From Thermodesulfobacterium sp. (lineage in GTDB: Bacteria; Desulfobacterota; Thermodesulfobacteria; Thermodesulfobacteriales; Thermodesulfobacteriaceae), in the NCBI GenBank assembly GCA_017656385.1, contig JACDNX010000009.1:1-64000 (forward strand): 64,000 nt of DNA, written 5' to 3'. The notes under the pieces were generated by a model. The model was not told the origin of the DNA. It worked only from the letters and a program-made list of their open reading frames with translations, and searched no databases. Positions within the stretch are counted from its first letter, which is position 1. Each line of letters starts with the position of its first letter. A program made the position numbers and the translations under genes. Positions 44,065 to 53,343 of this stretch are shown here, one piece after another.

Positions 44065-45196
44065 ATTTCAATTCCTCATAGGTAGGCTTAGACACCATAA
44101 CAAGAGGGCTTTCAAGCTTGCTTCTTAACTTTCAATTCCTCATAGGTAGGCTTAGACGGTTTATTGAGGTGTTTTAAGTGGCTTACAAAAAACTTTCAAT
44201 TCCTCATAGGTAGGCTTAGACTTATAAACTTCAGGAAATAAAATTGAAGTTGTATCTTCTTTCAATTCCTCATAGGTAGGCTTAGACAAGAAATCCCCTT
44301 CACAACTTTTGTCATTACTGGATCTTTCAATTCCTCATAGGTAGGCTTAGACTTTTGTTTCTTTATCTCTCAAAATTACTCTAATAGGCTTTCAATTCCT
44401 CATAGGTAGGCTTAGACCATTTTTGTTTTCAGCCATATTACAATCTCCCTCTCAACTTTCAATTCCTCATAGGTAGGCTTAGACAATTGCAACTTCAGCT
44501 TTATCAAATGAAATAACAACCTTTCAATTCCTCATAGGTAGGCTTAGACAGTGGTCTTAAATCAAAATCAGATAATGTATAAGGCTTTCAATTCCTCATA
44601 GGTAGGCTTAGACTCGTGGAATTTCATTACCAAATTGACTGCATTTTGCCTTTCAATTCCTCATAGGTAGGCTTAGACGCTTTTTCCTTGTCAGGTTGCC
44701 TGTGGTAAACATAACTTTCAATTCCTCATAGGTAGGCTTAGACTCGTGGAATTTCATTACCAAATTGACTGCATTTTGCCTTTCAATTCCTCATAGGTAG
44801 GCTTAGACGCGTTGTAGGTTTTGATTATGATCATAATTTCATACTTTCAATTCCTCATAGGTAGGCTTAGACTACATTTTTAGAAAACTCAGGCTTGGAA
44901 CACTTAAACTTTCAATTCCTCATAGGTAGGCTTAGACATTATTCAGAGAAACTTTCTTCAATAAGAGGTTTACTTTCAATTCCTCATAGGTAGGCTTAGA
45001 CCCTAATCCTAATGATTTAATTTATACTTTCAAGAAACTTTCAATTCCTCATAGGTAGGCTTAGACAATGTATTAACTATTCATGCGTTGCCTCTCAAGG
45101 AACTTTCAATTCCTCATAGGTAGGCTTAGACAGTAACTTTTAAAATTTTTCGTGTTTAACCAAAAGTCTTTCAATTCCTCATAGGTAGGCTTAGAC
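44065..45196 (-). CRISPR. CRISPR array, 18 repeats of 29 nt and 17 spacers, type I-B
   Basis: The repeat on the plus strand starts CTTTCAATTCCTCATAGG and ends TAGGCTTAGAC; read as transcribed (minus strand) it ends in ATTGAAAG, the usual crRNA 5' handle. Repeats begin at 44065, 44129, 44193, 44259, 44324, 44389, 44456, 44521, 44585, 44650, 44715, 44780, 44844, 44909, 44973, 45038, 45103 and 45168. Spacers are 35-38 nt. All repeats are identical except the leftmost, whose first base is A instead of C, as expected for the old, leader-distal end. Spacers at 44614-44649 and 44744-44779 are identical. One spacer (44418-44455) reads, on the minus strand, like a ribosome binding site and gene start. 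Confidence 0.98.
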
Positions 45197-45363
45197 CGTA
45201 ATCAAAATATAGAATATACCTTAATTTCAAAAAATTTTAAACATTAATTTTGCGTCAAATTATAAGCATGGAATAAAAATTTACCAAACCGCTCAGATTT
45301 TTATTCAATTGTCAAAGAACGATGACTTTTTATCTTAATTTCGCTCCCATTTTACTAAATATT
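45197..45363 (-). promoter_or_regulatory. CRISPR leader with promoter
   Basis: The AT-rich stretch between the newest repeat and cas2. On the minus strand TTGGTA (45287-45282), a 17-nt spacer and a perfect TATAAT (45264-45259) form a good sigma-70 promoter that would start transcription about 55 nt before the first repeat. This agrees with the minus-strand direction deduced from the repeat and the degenerate repeat at the far end. Confidence 0.75.
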
Positions 45364-45648
45364 TTATAATACATTGCTATCAAAGTCAAAACTCTTTCTT
45401 GCTAAAATTATTCTTTCCCATTTTATAGTATCTGGTAATTTATAAATTATTACACTATCTCTGTCTTTATCTACTATTTCTAAAATTGCTCTTTCAAGTT
45501 TATAAAGCTGACCTTCTGTCAAATCCCCTTCAAATACTGATTTTTGCACATGATACAAATATCTTCTTGCTATCTTACGAACCTTATTCAACCTTTTTTG
45601 ATCTCTTGGTTCAATTGTTTCAATATCATAAATTAAAATTACTTTCAT
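45364..45648 (-). CDS. cas2: CRISPR adaptation protein Cas2
   Basis: A 94-residue ferredoxin-fold protein that bridges Cas1 dimers in spacer integration. VILIYDIETIEPRDQKRLNKVRKIARRYLYHVQKSVFEG is the typical start, with the conserved Asp in YDIE (near 8), and IYKLPD near 70. Only 3 nt after cas1. Confidence 0.95.
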   Translation of the reverse strand: MKVILIYDIETIEPRDQKRLNKVRKIARRYLYHVQKSVFEGDLTEGQLYKLERAILEIVDKDRDSVIIYKLPDTIKWERIILARKSFDFDSNVL

Positions 45649-45651
45649 CCT

Positions 45652-46617
45652 TTACCACCAAATTCTTAATCCTTTATATCTTTTTTCTCCTAAAAGATGT
45701 TTTATTAATTTATAAAGCTCAAGCCTAATTAATGTTTTATATCTTACCTTTCTTTTTAATTTTCTATGATAAATTGTAGATTCTAACAATTTATCGAAAT
45801 GATAAATAAATGTTTTTCTTCCTTTTTCAGTAAGATAAGCAAAATTTACTTCTTTTAAAAAATCAGAAAGCTTCAATATATTTTCGTTTATTAATCTAAA
45901 AATCAATTTATCTACCAGCAAAGGTTTAAAAATTTCTGAAATATCAAGAGCTAAAGAAAACCTTCTTTCAAATGGTTCATGTAAAAAACTTATTGCTGGA
46001 TTAAGTTGAGTATGATAAATTTCTTTTAAAATTGTTGTATAAAGCATAGAATTACCAAAAGAAATCAATGCATTTAAAGGATTTTCCGGAGGTCTAAAAG
46101 TTCTTTCACCAAACTCCCAATTTGTGATACTTTCAAAAGTAGAATAATAAATTCTCCGGGCCTTTGCTTCTATAAGCATTATCTCATTTATAGATTTAGC
46201 TTTCATTACTTCTTCTTCGCATTCTCTTAATGCTAAAATTTCTTTTTCATACTCTCTTTTCTCAAGAATTCTGTGAATATTATGAATTGCAGAAGCAATA
46301 ATTTCTTTAGCTAAATAAAGTCTTTGAGAATGATTTAAATAATGTTCAACTTGTTTTACTATTACTGTGCCCGAAATATTGATCTCTCGTGGATAAAAAC
46401 TACCAGTGTAATATCCATAATAATTGAAAAAATGAAGTAAAATACTATTCTGAGATAGAAAATTTATAAGCTTTGTATTAAGAGTGGTTTCTCCAAAAAG
46501 ATAAATCTGTTCTACTTGTGTAACAGGAATAAATCTTTTCCCTTCTGGGGTAGAAAAACACAGGGTATTTTCTTTTCTTTCAAGTTTTCCCGAAGAAAAG
46601 ATGTAAAAAGTTCTCAT
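45652..46617 (-). CDS. cas1: CRISPR integrase Cas1
   Basis: A 321-residue Cas1 (type I-B-like). The N-terminal beta domain (about 1-75) is followed by the helical catalytic domain. NALISFGNSMLYT (near 180) contains the family helix, AISFLHEPFERRFSLALDISEIFKPLLVDKLIF (near 205-237) holds the conserved His and acidic residues for metal binding. It lies between cas4 and cas2, both co-directional, so the adaptation module is complete. Confidence 0.96.
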   Translation of the reverse strand: MRTFYIFSSGKLERKENTLCFSTPEGKRFIPVTQVEQIYLFGETTLNTKLINFLSQNSILLHFFNYYGYYTGSFYPREINISGTVIVKQVEHYLNHSQRLYLAKEIIASAIHNIHRILEKREYEKEILALRECEEEVMKAKSINEIMLIEAKARRIYYSTFESITNWEFGERTFRPPENPLNALISFGNSMLYTTILKEIYHTQLNPAISFLHEPFERRFSLALDISEIFKPLLVDKLIFRLINENILKLSDFLKEVNFAYLTEKGRKTFIYHFDKLLESTIYHRKLKRKVRYKTLIRLELYKLIKHLLGEKRYKGLRIWW

Positions 46618-46637
46618 CTTAAATCTCCTGTAAAAAT

Positions 46638-47138
46638 TTAGCTATAGCAAAATTCGTAATAACTACATTTTTTGCAGTATTTTACTTTTATTGGAGGGGG
46701 TAAAGAAGATTCTAAAATTATACCTACATTTCTTTTAAAACCTTCAATTATTTCTTTATCTTTTTCAGTAAATTTAACTTCAATTTTTTTTAAAAGTTTG
46801 GGATAATGGATAATTCCTGAAGAGCAATTTATTCCCAATTCTTTTAATTTATATATATAAAATTTGACTTGCCATATATGAGCTGGTTCTAATTTTCTTG
46901 ACTTCTTTACTTCATGAACCACTATGCCATTTTTTGTTTTTATAAAATCTATTTTTACATCTCCAAGTTCTAATTCTTTATGTTTTTCTTTCTTAAAGGT
47001 TTCTTCGTTTATCAATTTACCAAGTTCAACATAATCAGAATATTTTTCAAAACTTATTTGATGAGAAAAAAGCCATAGTTTCCTTTTACACACTACATAA
47101 TAAGCTATCTGCGTCCCCGTAAAACTTTCTTTAAGCAT
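46638..47138 (-). CDS. cas4: CRISPR-associated exonuclease Cas4
   Basis: A 166-residue RecB-type nuclease that trims prespacers and selects PAMs. The iron-sulfur cysteines are VVCKRKLWLF (near 18) and KYCKKCSYYEFCYS (near 155-165). The nuclease core shows DVKIDFIK, HEVKKS and the QVKFYIYKL helix. It is the first gene of the cas4-cas1-cas2 operon. Confidence 0.93.
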   Translation of the reverse strand: MLKESFTGTQIAYYVVCKRKLWLFSHQISFEKYSDYVELGKLINEETFKKEKHKELELGDVKIDFIKTKNGIVVHEVKKSRKLEPAHIWQVKFYIYKLKELGINCSSGIIHYPKLLKKIEVKFTEKDKEIIEGFKRNVGIILESSLPPPIKVKYCKKCSYYEFCYS

Positions 47139-47620
47139 TAAAAATTTAATAAAAAATTAAAATTTTTATTAAATTTAAATCAAAAAATTGTTTATTAATT
47201 TTTTTCGGATTAAATTAAATTTATTTAAACTTTACTAAAAATTGCAAAAATGGTATATTTTTTAAAAAGAAGAAAAAATCAAAATTAATAGACACGGAAT
47301 CTAATCTTATGATATTGCTGAAAATTTTGATAAAAAGAAAAAAGGTTAATTAAGTATGTAGAAAAGTTAAAAAAATGGATAAAAAGGATTGAATATCGAT
47401 TATCTAGTAAATTTTATTTCCTATACCACAAAAAGAGTTTGAAAAAGTTAAAAAAAGACTAAGGCTGGTTAAGGATGTATTGAAGAAGATAAAAATTTTT
47501 AAACTGGGTTGACTTTCGTTGCAGAGGGAAGTAGGGAGCTTTGAATAAGATACAAGGCAGGTTTGATGAAAAAAATTCAATGAGTATTTTAGATGCTGAA
47601 GGGTGTTGAAGGGTCGCGGA
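47139..47620. other. AT-rich intergenic region between divergent cas4 and cas8, with coding debris
   Basis: No intact gene. On the plus strand one frame reads FPIPQKEFEKVKKRLRLV then KDVLKKIKIFKLG to a stop at about 47510, and another near 47545-47605 reads RFDEKNSMSILDAEG. Both look like fragments of decayed coding sequence. A TTGACT lies at about 47511 but no good -10 follows at 17 nt. No GC-rich structured element is present. Confidence 0.4.
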
Positions 47621-48982
47621 ATGGCAGAAATAAGCACAATTAGAAGTTTATTAGAAAAAAGAATATGTTGGGTCGGGAACGTCTCTCAAAGAGGAAAAGC
47701 GAGGAAAATCCCGATAGATTTTGATGGTTTATTGGGTGCTGTACTACAGGGTATAATAGATCCACCTAATAAAATAAACTTACCTAAAAAATTGAAGCAA
47801 AAATGTAATCAAGTAAAAACCGTAGATGATTGGATAAATATCATATTAGAATACCTAATGCAAACAAAGGATGTAAGCTCATCCCATTTTCCGACTATTT
47901 TACAAAAAAGTGAAGCTCCAAATTACCATTTTTCTGACTATAGGCTTACCATAGATGATTCATCAAAAGTGAACATGCTTTATTGGCTTTTGAAGTTTTA
48001 TTATGTTGAACTATCCCGTGAAAGACGAAAAGTAGTTGTAGGTGTTAGAACCAAAGATGAAATCGTTGAAAATATTATTCGTGATTTTAGGAGAGTTGGA
48101 AGTCGATTTGATTTTGAGTTAAATCGGGGGAGGGTCGATAAGACGATTTTAGACAAGGAAATTACATTTTATATACCTCCTAGCCCCTCATCCACATACT
48201 TCACTCTACTTTCACTTCTTTGTGCTATACTACAGACCTTTGAGTACATTCACGCAGATAGTAGAATTTCTTTAAATTTAGATTTTGAGGCGCTGGTTTT
48301 GAGTAATACAGGAGGAAAGAAGTGGTCCACAGTATACCATCCAATTATAAACCTCACGAGAATTTACAATATATTCTTTAGACCAGAAGAACTAACCGAA
48401 AATGGAAAGTCAAAGTTTATTGTGTTTTTGGAGTCTTTATTACCACCAAGGCTTACAAATCAAAATATTATTGACTCATATTATACACAACTATCTTCTC
48501 TGGCCTTTTCTATCCTCTTGGAAGGTTATTTGAACGTTCATAAACTTTCTCAGGTTATAAGCGAGAAAATCTCACTTGAATTAAGATCAAAAAGAGAAAA
48601 TCAAAATTATAAATTAGGAAATATCTACTACTTGGAGCACGTTCATACAAAATTTTTTGGAGGTGATAGTATGAGCGAAGATTTTGGGAAGTTAAGAAAA
48701 CAGATGATAGCCATTGCATTCAATATAAGCGAGCTTGCTAAAAAAGGAGATACACAACGTAGTTTATTAAAAAGAATAATACTTGACTTAAAAAATGAAG
48801 AAACACCTGTGACATTTGTAGAAAAACTTGTTTCGTACTTACCAAGGCTTGAAAGAGAAGGAATTAAGATAACATTACCACAGGAATTGATTTTATTACC
48901 AGTTAGAGAATTTTTTATAACTAAAAATGAATTTATTGTAATTTTATGGAATAAATACATGGGAGGAGGTGATATTACATGA
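47621..48982 (+). CDS. cas8: Type I-B Cascade large subunit, Cas8-like (by position)
   Basis: A 453-residue protein from the ATG at 47621, with AAGGG upstream; a GTG at 47603 would add 6 residues. I do not recognise a family motif. Its place before cas7-cas5-cas3 and its size fit the Cas8b/Cst1 large subunit that reads the PAM. The CxxC zinc pairs typical of many Cst1/Cas8b proteins are absent: the two cysteines near the start (KRICWVG, KQKCNQ) are isolated. Alternatives are a divergent Cas8a/b. Its ATGA overlap with cas7 shows joint translation. Codon use is less AT-biased than in cas1, cas2, cas4 and cas6. Confidence 0.65.
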   Translation: MAEISTIRSLLEKRICWVGNVSQRGKARKIPIDFDGLLGAVLQGIIDPPNKINLPKKLKQKCNQVKTVDDWINIILEYLMQTKDVSSSHFPTILQKSEAPNYHFSDYRLTIDDSSKVNMLYWLLKFYYVELSRERRKVVVGVRTKDEIVENIIRDFRRVGSRFDFELNRGRVDKTILDKEITFYIPPSPSSTYFTLLSLLCAILQTFEYIHADSRISLNLDFEALVLSNTGGKKWSTVYHPIINLTRIYNIFFRPEELTENGKSKFIVFLESLLPPRLTNQNIIDSYYTQLSSLAFSILLEGYLNVHKLSQVISEKISLELRSKRENQNYKLGNIYYLEHVHTKFFGGDSMSEDFGKLRKQMIAIAFNISELAKKGDTQRSLLKRIILDLKNEETPVTFVEKLVSYLPRLEREGIKITLPQELILLPVREFFITKNEFIVILWNKYMGGGDIT

Positions 48983-49866
48983 GAAAAATAGTAATTGGTC
49001 TCCTAACGAGGGTCTCAGGAAATGTAAATGCAAATGAGATAGAAGGAGATAGAATCAGAATAAAAAAGCTTGTTTCAATAGATGGAGAGACTTATCCTTT
49101 TGTTTCTGCAAGAGCTGTTAAAAGAGGAATTAGAGAGAAATTTGTAGAGTGGGGCTTTGAAGTAGATCAATTTAGGATTGGTGAAGGTGAAAAATTGGCA
49201 GATAGTGGAGACCCTATAAAATACGTTGACAATGATTTGTTTGGTTATTTGTACATAAAAGGCAACAGACAAAGACCAAGAGTGTCTCCTATTTCAATGT
49301 CACCTATAATTGCTGTTAAGCATACGCCGATAGAAATTGACTTTGGGGGCAGATTTCCAAAAGAGATCGGCGAAACAAACCCAACACCATTTGAAATTGA
49401 GGTTGCTGATTTCATTGGTCTAATGAAAGTTGTAATTACAGAAAGGTGCGGGATATTCACCGAAAGTGAAAAAACTGATCAAATCAAGAAGTGGGATGAA
49501 TATGTCAAGGAAAACAAAGTGCAGAAGGAAACGAGAAACAAGGCATTATATGTGCTTGAAGACGAAGAACGGATTAAAAGAGTTACAGCTTTCTTAGAAA
49601 TTCTTTTTAACGAGGGTTGGGCCTATCCAAGGAGAGCAAATTACTTTGCAATGGCAGAGCATTTTTCGGCAATAGTATACTGTGGAGAAAAGCTGTATCC
49701 TGTTTGGAAGAACTTTGACGAGAACTACCAGTTTACTCAACCAAATATTTTAATTGAAGACCGTGAGAAGCTGTTTGGACCGTATAATCTAAAGATCGCC
49801 TCTGTCTTGAAAGAAGATATCGAGAAAATGGCAACTTGGCTGGTGACTGGACAATGGAAAAAATAG
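48979..49866 (+). CDS. cas7: Type I-B Cascade backbone protein Cas7 (Cst2/DevR family)
   Basis: A 295-residue RAMP protein that forms the crRNA-coating filament. LLTRVSGNVNANEIEGDRIRIKKLVSIDGETYPFVSARAVKRGIRE is the typical DevR/Cst2 start, and FGGRFPKEIGETNPTPFEIEVADFIGLMKVVITERCG the mid-region. YPRRANYFAMAEHFSAIVYC is a conserved helix near 218. The end overlaps cas5 by 13 nt. Confidence 0.9.
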   Translation: MRKIVIGLLTRVSGNVNANEIEGDRIRIKKLVSIDGETYPFVSARAVKRGIREKFVEWGFEVDQFRIGEGEKLADSGDPIKYVDNDLFGYLYIKGNRQRPRVSPISMSPIIAVKHTPIEIDFGGRFPKEIGETNPTPFEIEVADFIGLMKVVITERCGIFTESEKTDQIKKWDEYVKENKVQKETRNKALYVLEDEERIKRVTAFLEILFNEGWAYPRRANYFAMAEHFSAIVYCGEKLYPVWKNFDENYQFTQPNILIEDREKLFGPYNLKIASVLKEDIEKMATWLVTGQWKK

Positions 49867-50516
49867 GATTAACTGTAGACGTTTTATTCGATTTGGCCCA
49901 CTTTAGGGTTCATACAACAATGAAGGGTAGGTCGTCTTATCTACTTCCACTGCCTACAACGATAATTGGTTTCTTTTTCTCAATTCTTGGAAAAAGTCGG
50001 GAATATTATATTGAAGAAAGAAAGAATTTTAAAGCTGGTGCCCAAATTATTGATATTGGCGGTGTTTGCCGTGAGAACGCACAGTTATTAAAACTCAAAA
50101 CTGGGAGGGAAGATAGAACAACGGAGGAGCTAATGTTACTTCTTAGACCCAAATATAAATTTGCAATCTGGGGCAAGCAAGAGACAATTTACTTGCTACA
50201 TAAAAAGCTCAACAATTTTGAGTTCGATTTCGTACCCTATGCTGGAATAAGCGATTTTATATTCTTTGATATAGAAAATCCAAGAATTCATGAACATTTT
50301 GAAGAGACGTACACCGTAAAAGACTCATATGCTCCAAGAAATATTGTAGATTCAGTAGAGCTATCGGAAAAGAGTATAGTCTATAATCTTCCCTACACAT
50401 ACTCGGGTAAGCCAGAATTTGTTGTAATGGGGATCAATGTTGGTTTTAAATTAAAAAATAAGATTATATCGATTGATGGTGTTCCACTCTATGACTGTTT
50501 TCTGGTGACAAGATGA
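49854..50516 (+). CDS. cas5: Type I-B Cascade protein Cas5
   Basis: A 220-residue RAMP protein that caps the 5' handle of the crRNA. VDVLFDLAHFRVHTTMKGRSSYLLPLPTTIIGFFFSILG matches the Cas5t/Cas5b start (hydrophobic strand, then LPxPTTIxG). I use the ATG at 49854; a TTG at 49836 is possible. The C-terminus ends GVPLYDCFLVTR. It overlaps cas7 and cas3 by 13 and 4 nt. Confidence 0.88.
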   Translation: MEKIGLTVDVLFDLAHFRVHTTMKGRSSYLLPLPTTIIGFFFSILGKSREYYIEERKNFKAGAQIIDIGGVCRENAQLLKLKTGREDRTTEELMLLLRPKYKFAIWGKQETIYLLHKKLNNFEFDFVPYAGISDFIFFDIENPRIHEHFEETYTVKDSYAPRNIVDSVELSEKSIVYNLPYTYSGKPEFVVMGINVGFKLKNKIISIDGVPLYDCFLVTR

Positions 50517-52723
50517 AATTGGAGTTAATTATTGAGGAACTTGGATTGGAATCACTATCTAAAACATCTCACAAGAATGGTAGTTTAGAGAAGCCCTTAA
50601 ACAAACATATTGAAGAAGTAAGAAGTATTTCAAAAGTATTAGCAAGAAAACATGGATTAACTGAATCTTTAGACATTCTTGATGTGCTTGCTGAGTGGCA
50701 TGATATTGGAAAACTAAATCCTGCATGGTGTATTGACGAAGACCAAAAACCGCCACACTCAGCTCTTTCTGCTTATCTTTTTCTAAAATACTCAGAGAAG
50801 GAAGATCCAAGGTTATTTTATTTTATTCTTAAGCATCACTCAAGTTTGGTGCAGGTTCCCCTTAATATTCCCTCTATTTGCAAAAATGTGGTGGGAAAAA
50901 TAAAGTACAAAATCGACCAGAAAGAAGCTTTGAATCTTATTTTCAAGGAACTCAGAAAATTTAAGCTATCAGTAGAGGATATAAAAAGCAACGTCGATCT
51001 TGTTGACTTATTTGGAACTTTTAAGACTGCAGACATACTGTCAGCCATGTTTGAAGAAGAGAGCAGAATTTCTAAGCAAAATATTGATCTTAAGGTTGAA
51101 TTACTCAAAGAGCGTCTTCGAGATTACGTTAGAAGTAAGAATTTAAAGTTCGACGAAAATAAGTGGAAAATTTTCACAGAGATGGCAAGGACAGACAGAG
51201 ACATTCTCTTTTTAGCCCCTACTGGCTGGGGAAAGACATTTGCGGCATTGACTGTTGCAGTAAGCAAAAAACCGAGTCACATAATCTATGTGTTACCGAC
51301 CATAACATCTATTAGAAAAATGAGACAATCACTCCAGAAATTACTTAGTGGTGTCGGAGTCGAGGAAAATTACTATTTCGCTGATACAAAAAAATTAAAG
51401 AGGCTCGGGATACCCGAAGAGACTGATATAGATTTGGATTTGTTTATTTCTAGATCTTTCATAAGTCCTGTGACTATTACAACCTTGGACCAATTACTTC
51501 TAAGTTTTTTGCATGTCGGAAAGTACTTCTTGAAAAGGTACCACTTTAGGAATTCAGTTTTTATTTTTGATGAGTTCCACCTTTACCCCATTAATGGACT
51601 TTACCTTCTTCTTTATTTCTTTAAAAAGTTTAATGAAAAATTCAAATATAATATGAGATCAGTTTTTATGTCCGCCACTATACATCCAGTGTTTAGATCA
51701 CTGATAAACCAATTTATTGCTCCCAGAGAATTCGAATTTCTTCAAGAGTACAAGAAAAAGAGGAGATACCTATATTCTCTTGAAGAGAACGACATAACAA
51801 GTGATGAGGTGCTCAAACAAATTATAGAAAAGTCCAAACTTGGAAATGTTTTAGTTATATGTAACACTGTTGAAAAAGCAATCAGAGTCTATTTACTCCT
51901 AAAACACAACTACAAAATGAAGAATAATATGCTCCTACTTCACTCCCGCTACACATACCATGATAGACGAAAGAAAGAAGAACAATTAGAGAAGTTATCT
52001 ACTAAATCCAGAGAGTTTATATTTATATCAACACAAGTATCTGAAGTCAGTCTTGACATCTCTTTTGACTATTTATTCACAGAACTTGCACCGATACCAT
52101 CTCTGATTCAGCGATTTGGCAGAGTTAACAGATATTCGGATTTCATTGATAACATTAATGTAAATATAACATATCCAGAAGAAATTAACAAAACGCGGTT
52201 TTACCCTTATGATGAAAAGGAAATAAAATTTGCCACCAGTACTCTATCTGAACTGGAGTACAAAATTAAAAATGAATTTGAGCTAATTGAACGATTAAAA
52301 GATGCTCCGATGTTAGTAGATAATGCTGAATTAAATGAAATAGAAAAATACTTGAGAAAATGGGAAGATGACACCAGATTCTTTTTCTCAATCGATTTGA
52401 AAGATGAAGAACTAAATAGACTTTTGAAGTTTAGAGACACGAACACAGCATTGATCATTCCTGGTTGCTTTACGAGTGACGTTTTAGAAATTCTTTTGAG
52501 CGATAGAAGATATAAATCACAATTAGTTAAGGAATATTTTGTTCCTGTGCCTATTTGGTGGCTTTTTGAAAAATCAGGGTACATTTACAAGGAAAAGAAT
52601 TTGTTGTTTTTGTCAAGTCAAAGATTTCTTTATTCTCAGGATGTTGGATATTTCGACTCAGAAAAGTTAAAAAAATTCGTAGATTTAATAGATATCTGTG
52701 TTAAATCTAACAATATAGCTTAA
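50513..52723 (+). CDS. cas3: CRISPR helicase-nuclease Cas3
   Basis: A 736-residue DNA-degrading effector. The N-terminal HD nuclease has LAEWHDIGKLNPAW (near 62) plus further His residues in LKHHSSLV (near 108). The SF2 helicase shows Walker A LAPTGWGKTFAAL (near 238), the DEAD-box equivalent FDEFHLYP (near 352), MSATIHP (motif III) and the C-terminal STQVSEVSLDISFD and QRFGRVNRYS (motif VI). Both activities look intact. It ends the cas8-cas7-cas5-cas3 operon. Confidence 0.94.
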   Translation: MKLELIIEELGLESLSKTSHKNGSLEKPLNKHIEEVRSISKVLARKHGLTESLDILDVLAEWHDIGKLNPAWCIDEDQKPPHSALSAYLFLKYSEKEDPRLFYFILKHHSSLVQVPLNIPSICKNVVGKIKYKIDQKEALNLIFKELRKFKLSVEDIKSNVDLVDLFGTFKTADILSAMFEEESRISKQNIDLKVELLKERLRDYVRSKNLKFDENKWKIFTEMARTDRDILFLAPTGWGKTFAALTVAVSKKPSHIIYVLPTITSIRKMRQSLQKLLSGVGVEENYYFADTKKLKRLGIPEETDIDLDLFISRSFISPVTITTLDQLLLSFLHVGKYFLKRYHFRNSVFIFDEFHLYPINGLYLLLYFFKKFNEKFKYNMRSVFMSATIHPVFRSLINQFIAPREFEFLQEYKKKRRYLYSLEENDITSDEVLKQIIEKSKLGNVLVICNTVEKAIRVYLLLKHNYKMKNNMLLLHSRYTYHDRRKKEEQLEKLSTKSREFIFISTQVSEVSLDISFDYLFTELAPIPSLIQRFGRVNRYSDFIDNINVNITYPEEINKTRFYPYDEKEIKFATSTLSELEYKIKNEFELIERLKDAPMLVDNAELNEIEKYLRKWEDDTRFFFSIDLKDEELNRLLKFRDTNTALIIPGCFTSDVLEILLSDRRYKSQLVKEYFVPVPIWWLFEKSGYIYKEKNLLFLSSQRFLYSQDVGYFDSEKLKKFVDLIDICVKSNNIA

Positions 52724-53343
52724 GTTATAATTATTTATTAAAGCCAAAAATATCAAAAAGAGCAAAAAACTAAAAAAAAGCCTCAAATTAGGCAACTGAT
52801 AAAAACTGTTATACTAAAGTATTACATCTCTTACAATTTTAGAAGAGTTAAATAAATCTTATTCTTATATTAAATTTAAAAAATAACTATAACTTCTCAG
52901 TCCCCTCACCAAATATCACATATTCATCTCTTAAACTATCAATAAGCTTTCTATCAAGAATCACTATAATAAAATATTCAAAAACGAAAGAAAATGTAAT
53001 TATAATGAAAGAAAAGATGTAATTTTTTAAAATTTTGCAAGCCACTTAAGATATACCTTTGAAAAACATTTCCTAAATTTCTTCCTTAAATCAAAAAATC
53101 ATTTACTATCCTTTTAGACTATCTATTATTAAACATTGCTATTCTGAGATAAACAAATTTTCAACAGCATTAAACTGAAGATAAAGCCCCTATCACCTTA
53201 AACTTTCTCCCCTACTTTTTTAATCCTCCTTTTTATCAAATTGATAACATGTTTAATTTTTGTATATAAGATAAAATAAATTTGAGAAAATGTTTTTATA
53301 AAAGCTTGCTTGAAATCTCAAGCTAATGTGACAAAAAGCAATT
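52724..53343. other. AT-rich intergenic region after cas3
   Basis: A 620-base stretch with no intact gene and no GC-rich structured element. It contains one short minus-strand frame (listed separately) and scattered A/T runs. Possibly decayed DNA between the CRISPR locus and the ATPase gene. Confidence 0.6.
52887..53045 (-). CDS. Possible small membrane peptide or gene relic
   Basis: A 52-codon frame from GTG (53045-53043) to TAG (52889-52887). It encodes a hydrophobic segment, YIFSFIIITFSFVFEYFIIV, followed by a charged tail LDRKLIDSLRDEYVIFGEG. The composition looks protein-like, but no Shine-Dalgarno is visible. It could be a single-pass peptide or the C-terminal remains of a larger membrane protein. 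Confidence 0.25.
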   Translation of the reverse strand: MACKILKNYIFSFIIITFSFVFEYFIIVILDRKLIDSLRDEYVIFGEGTEKL

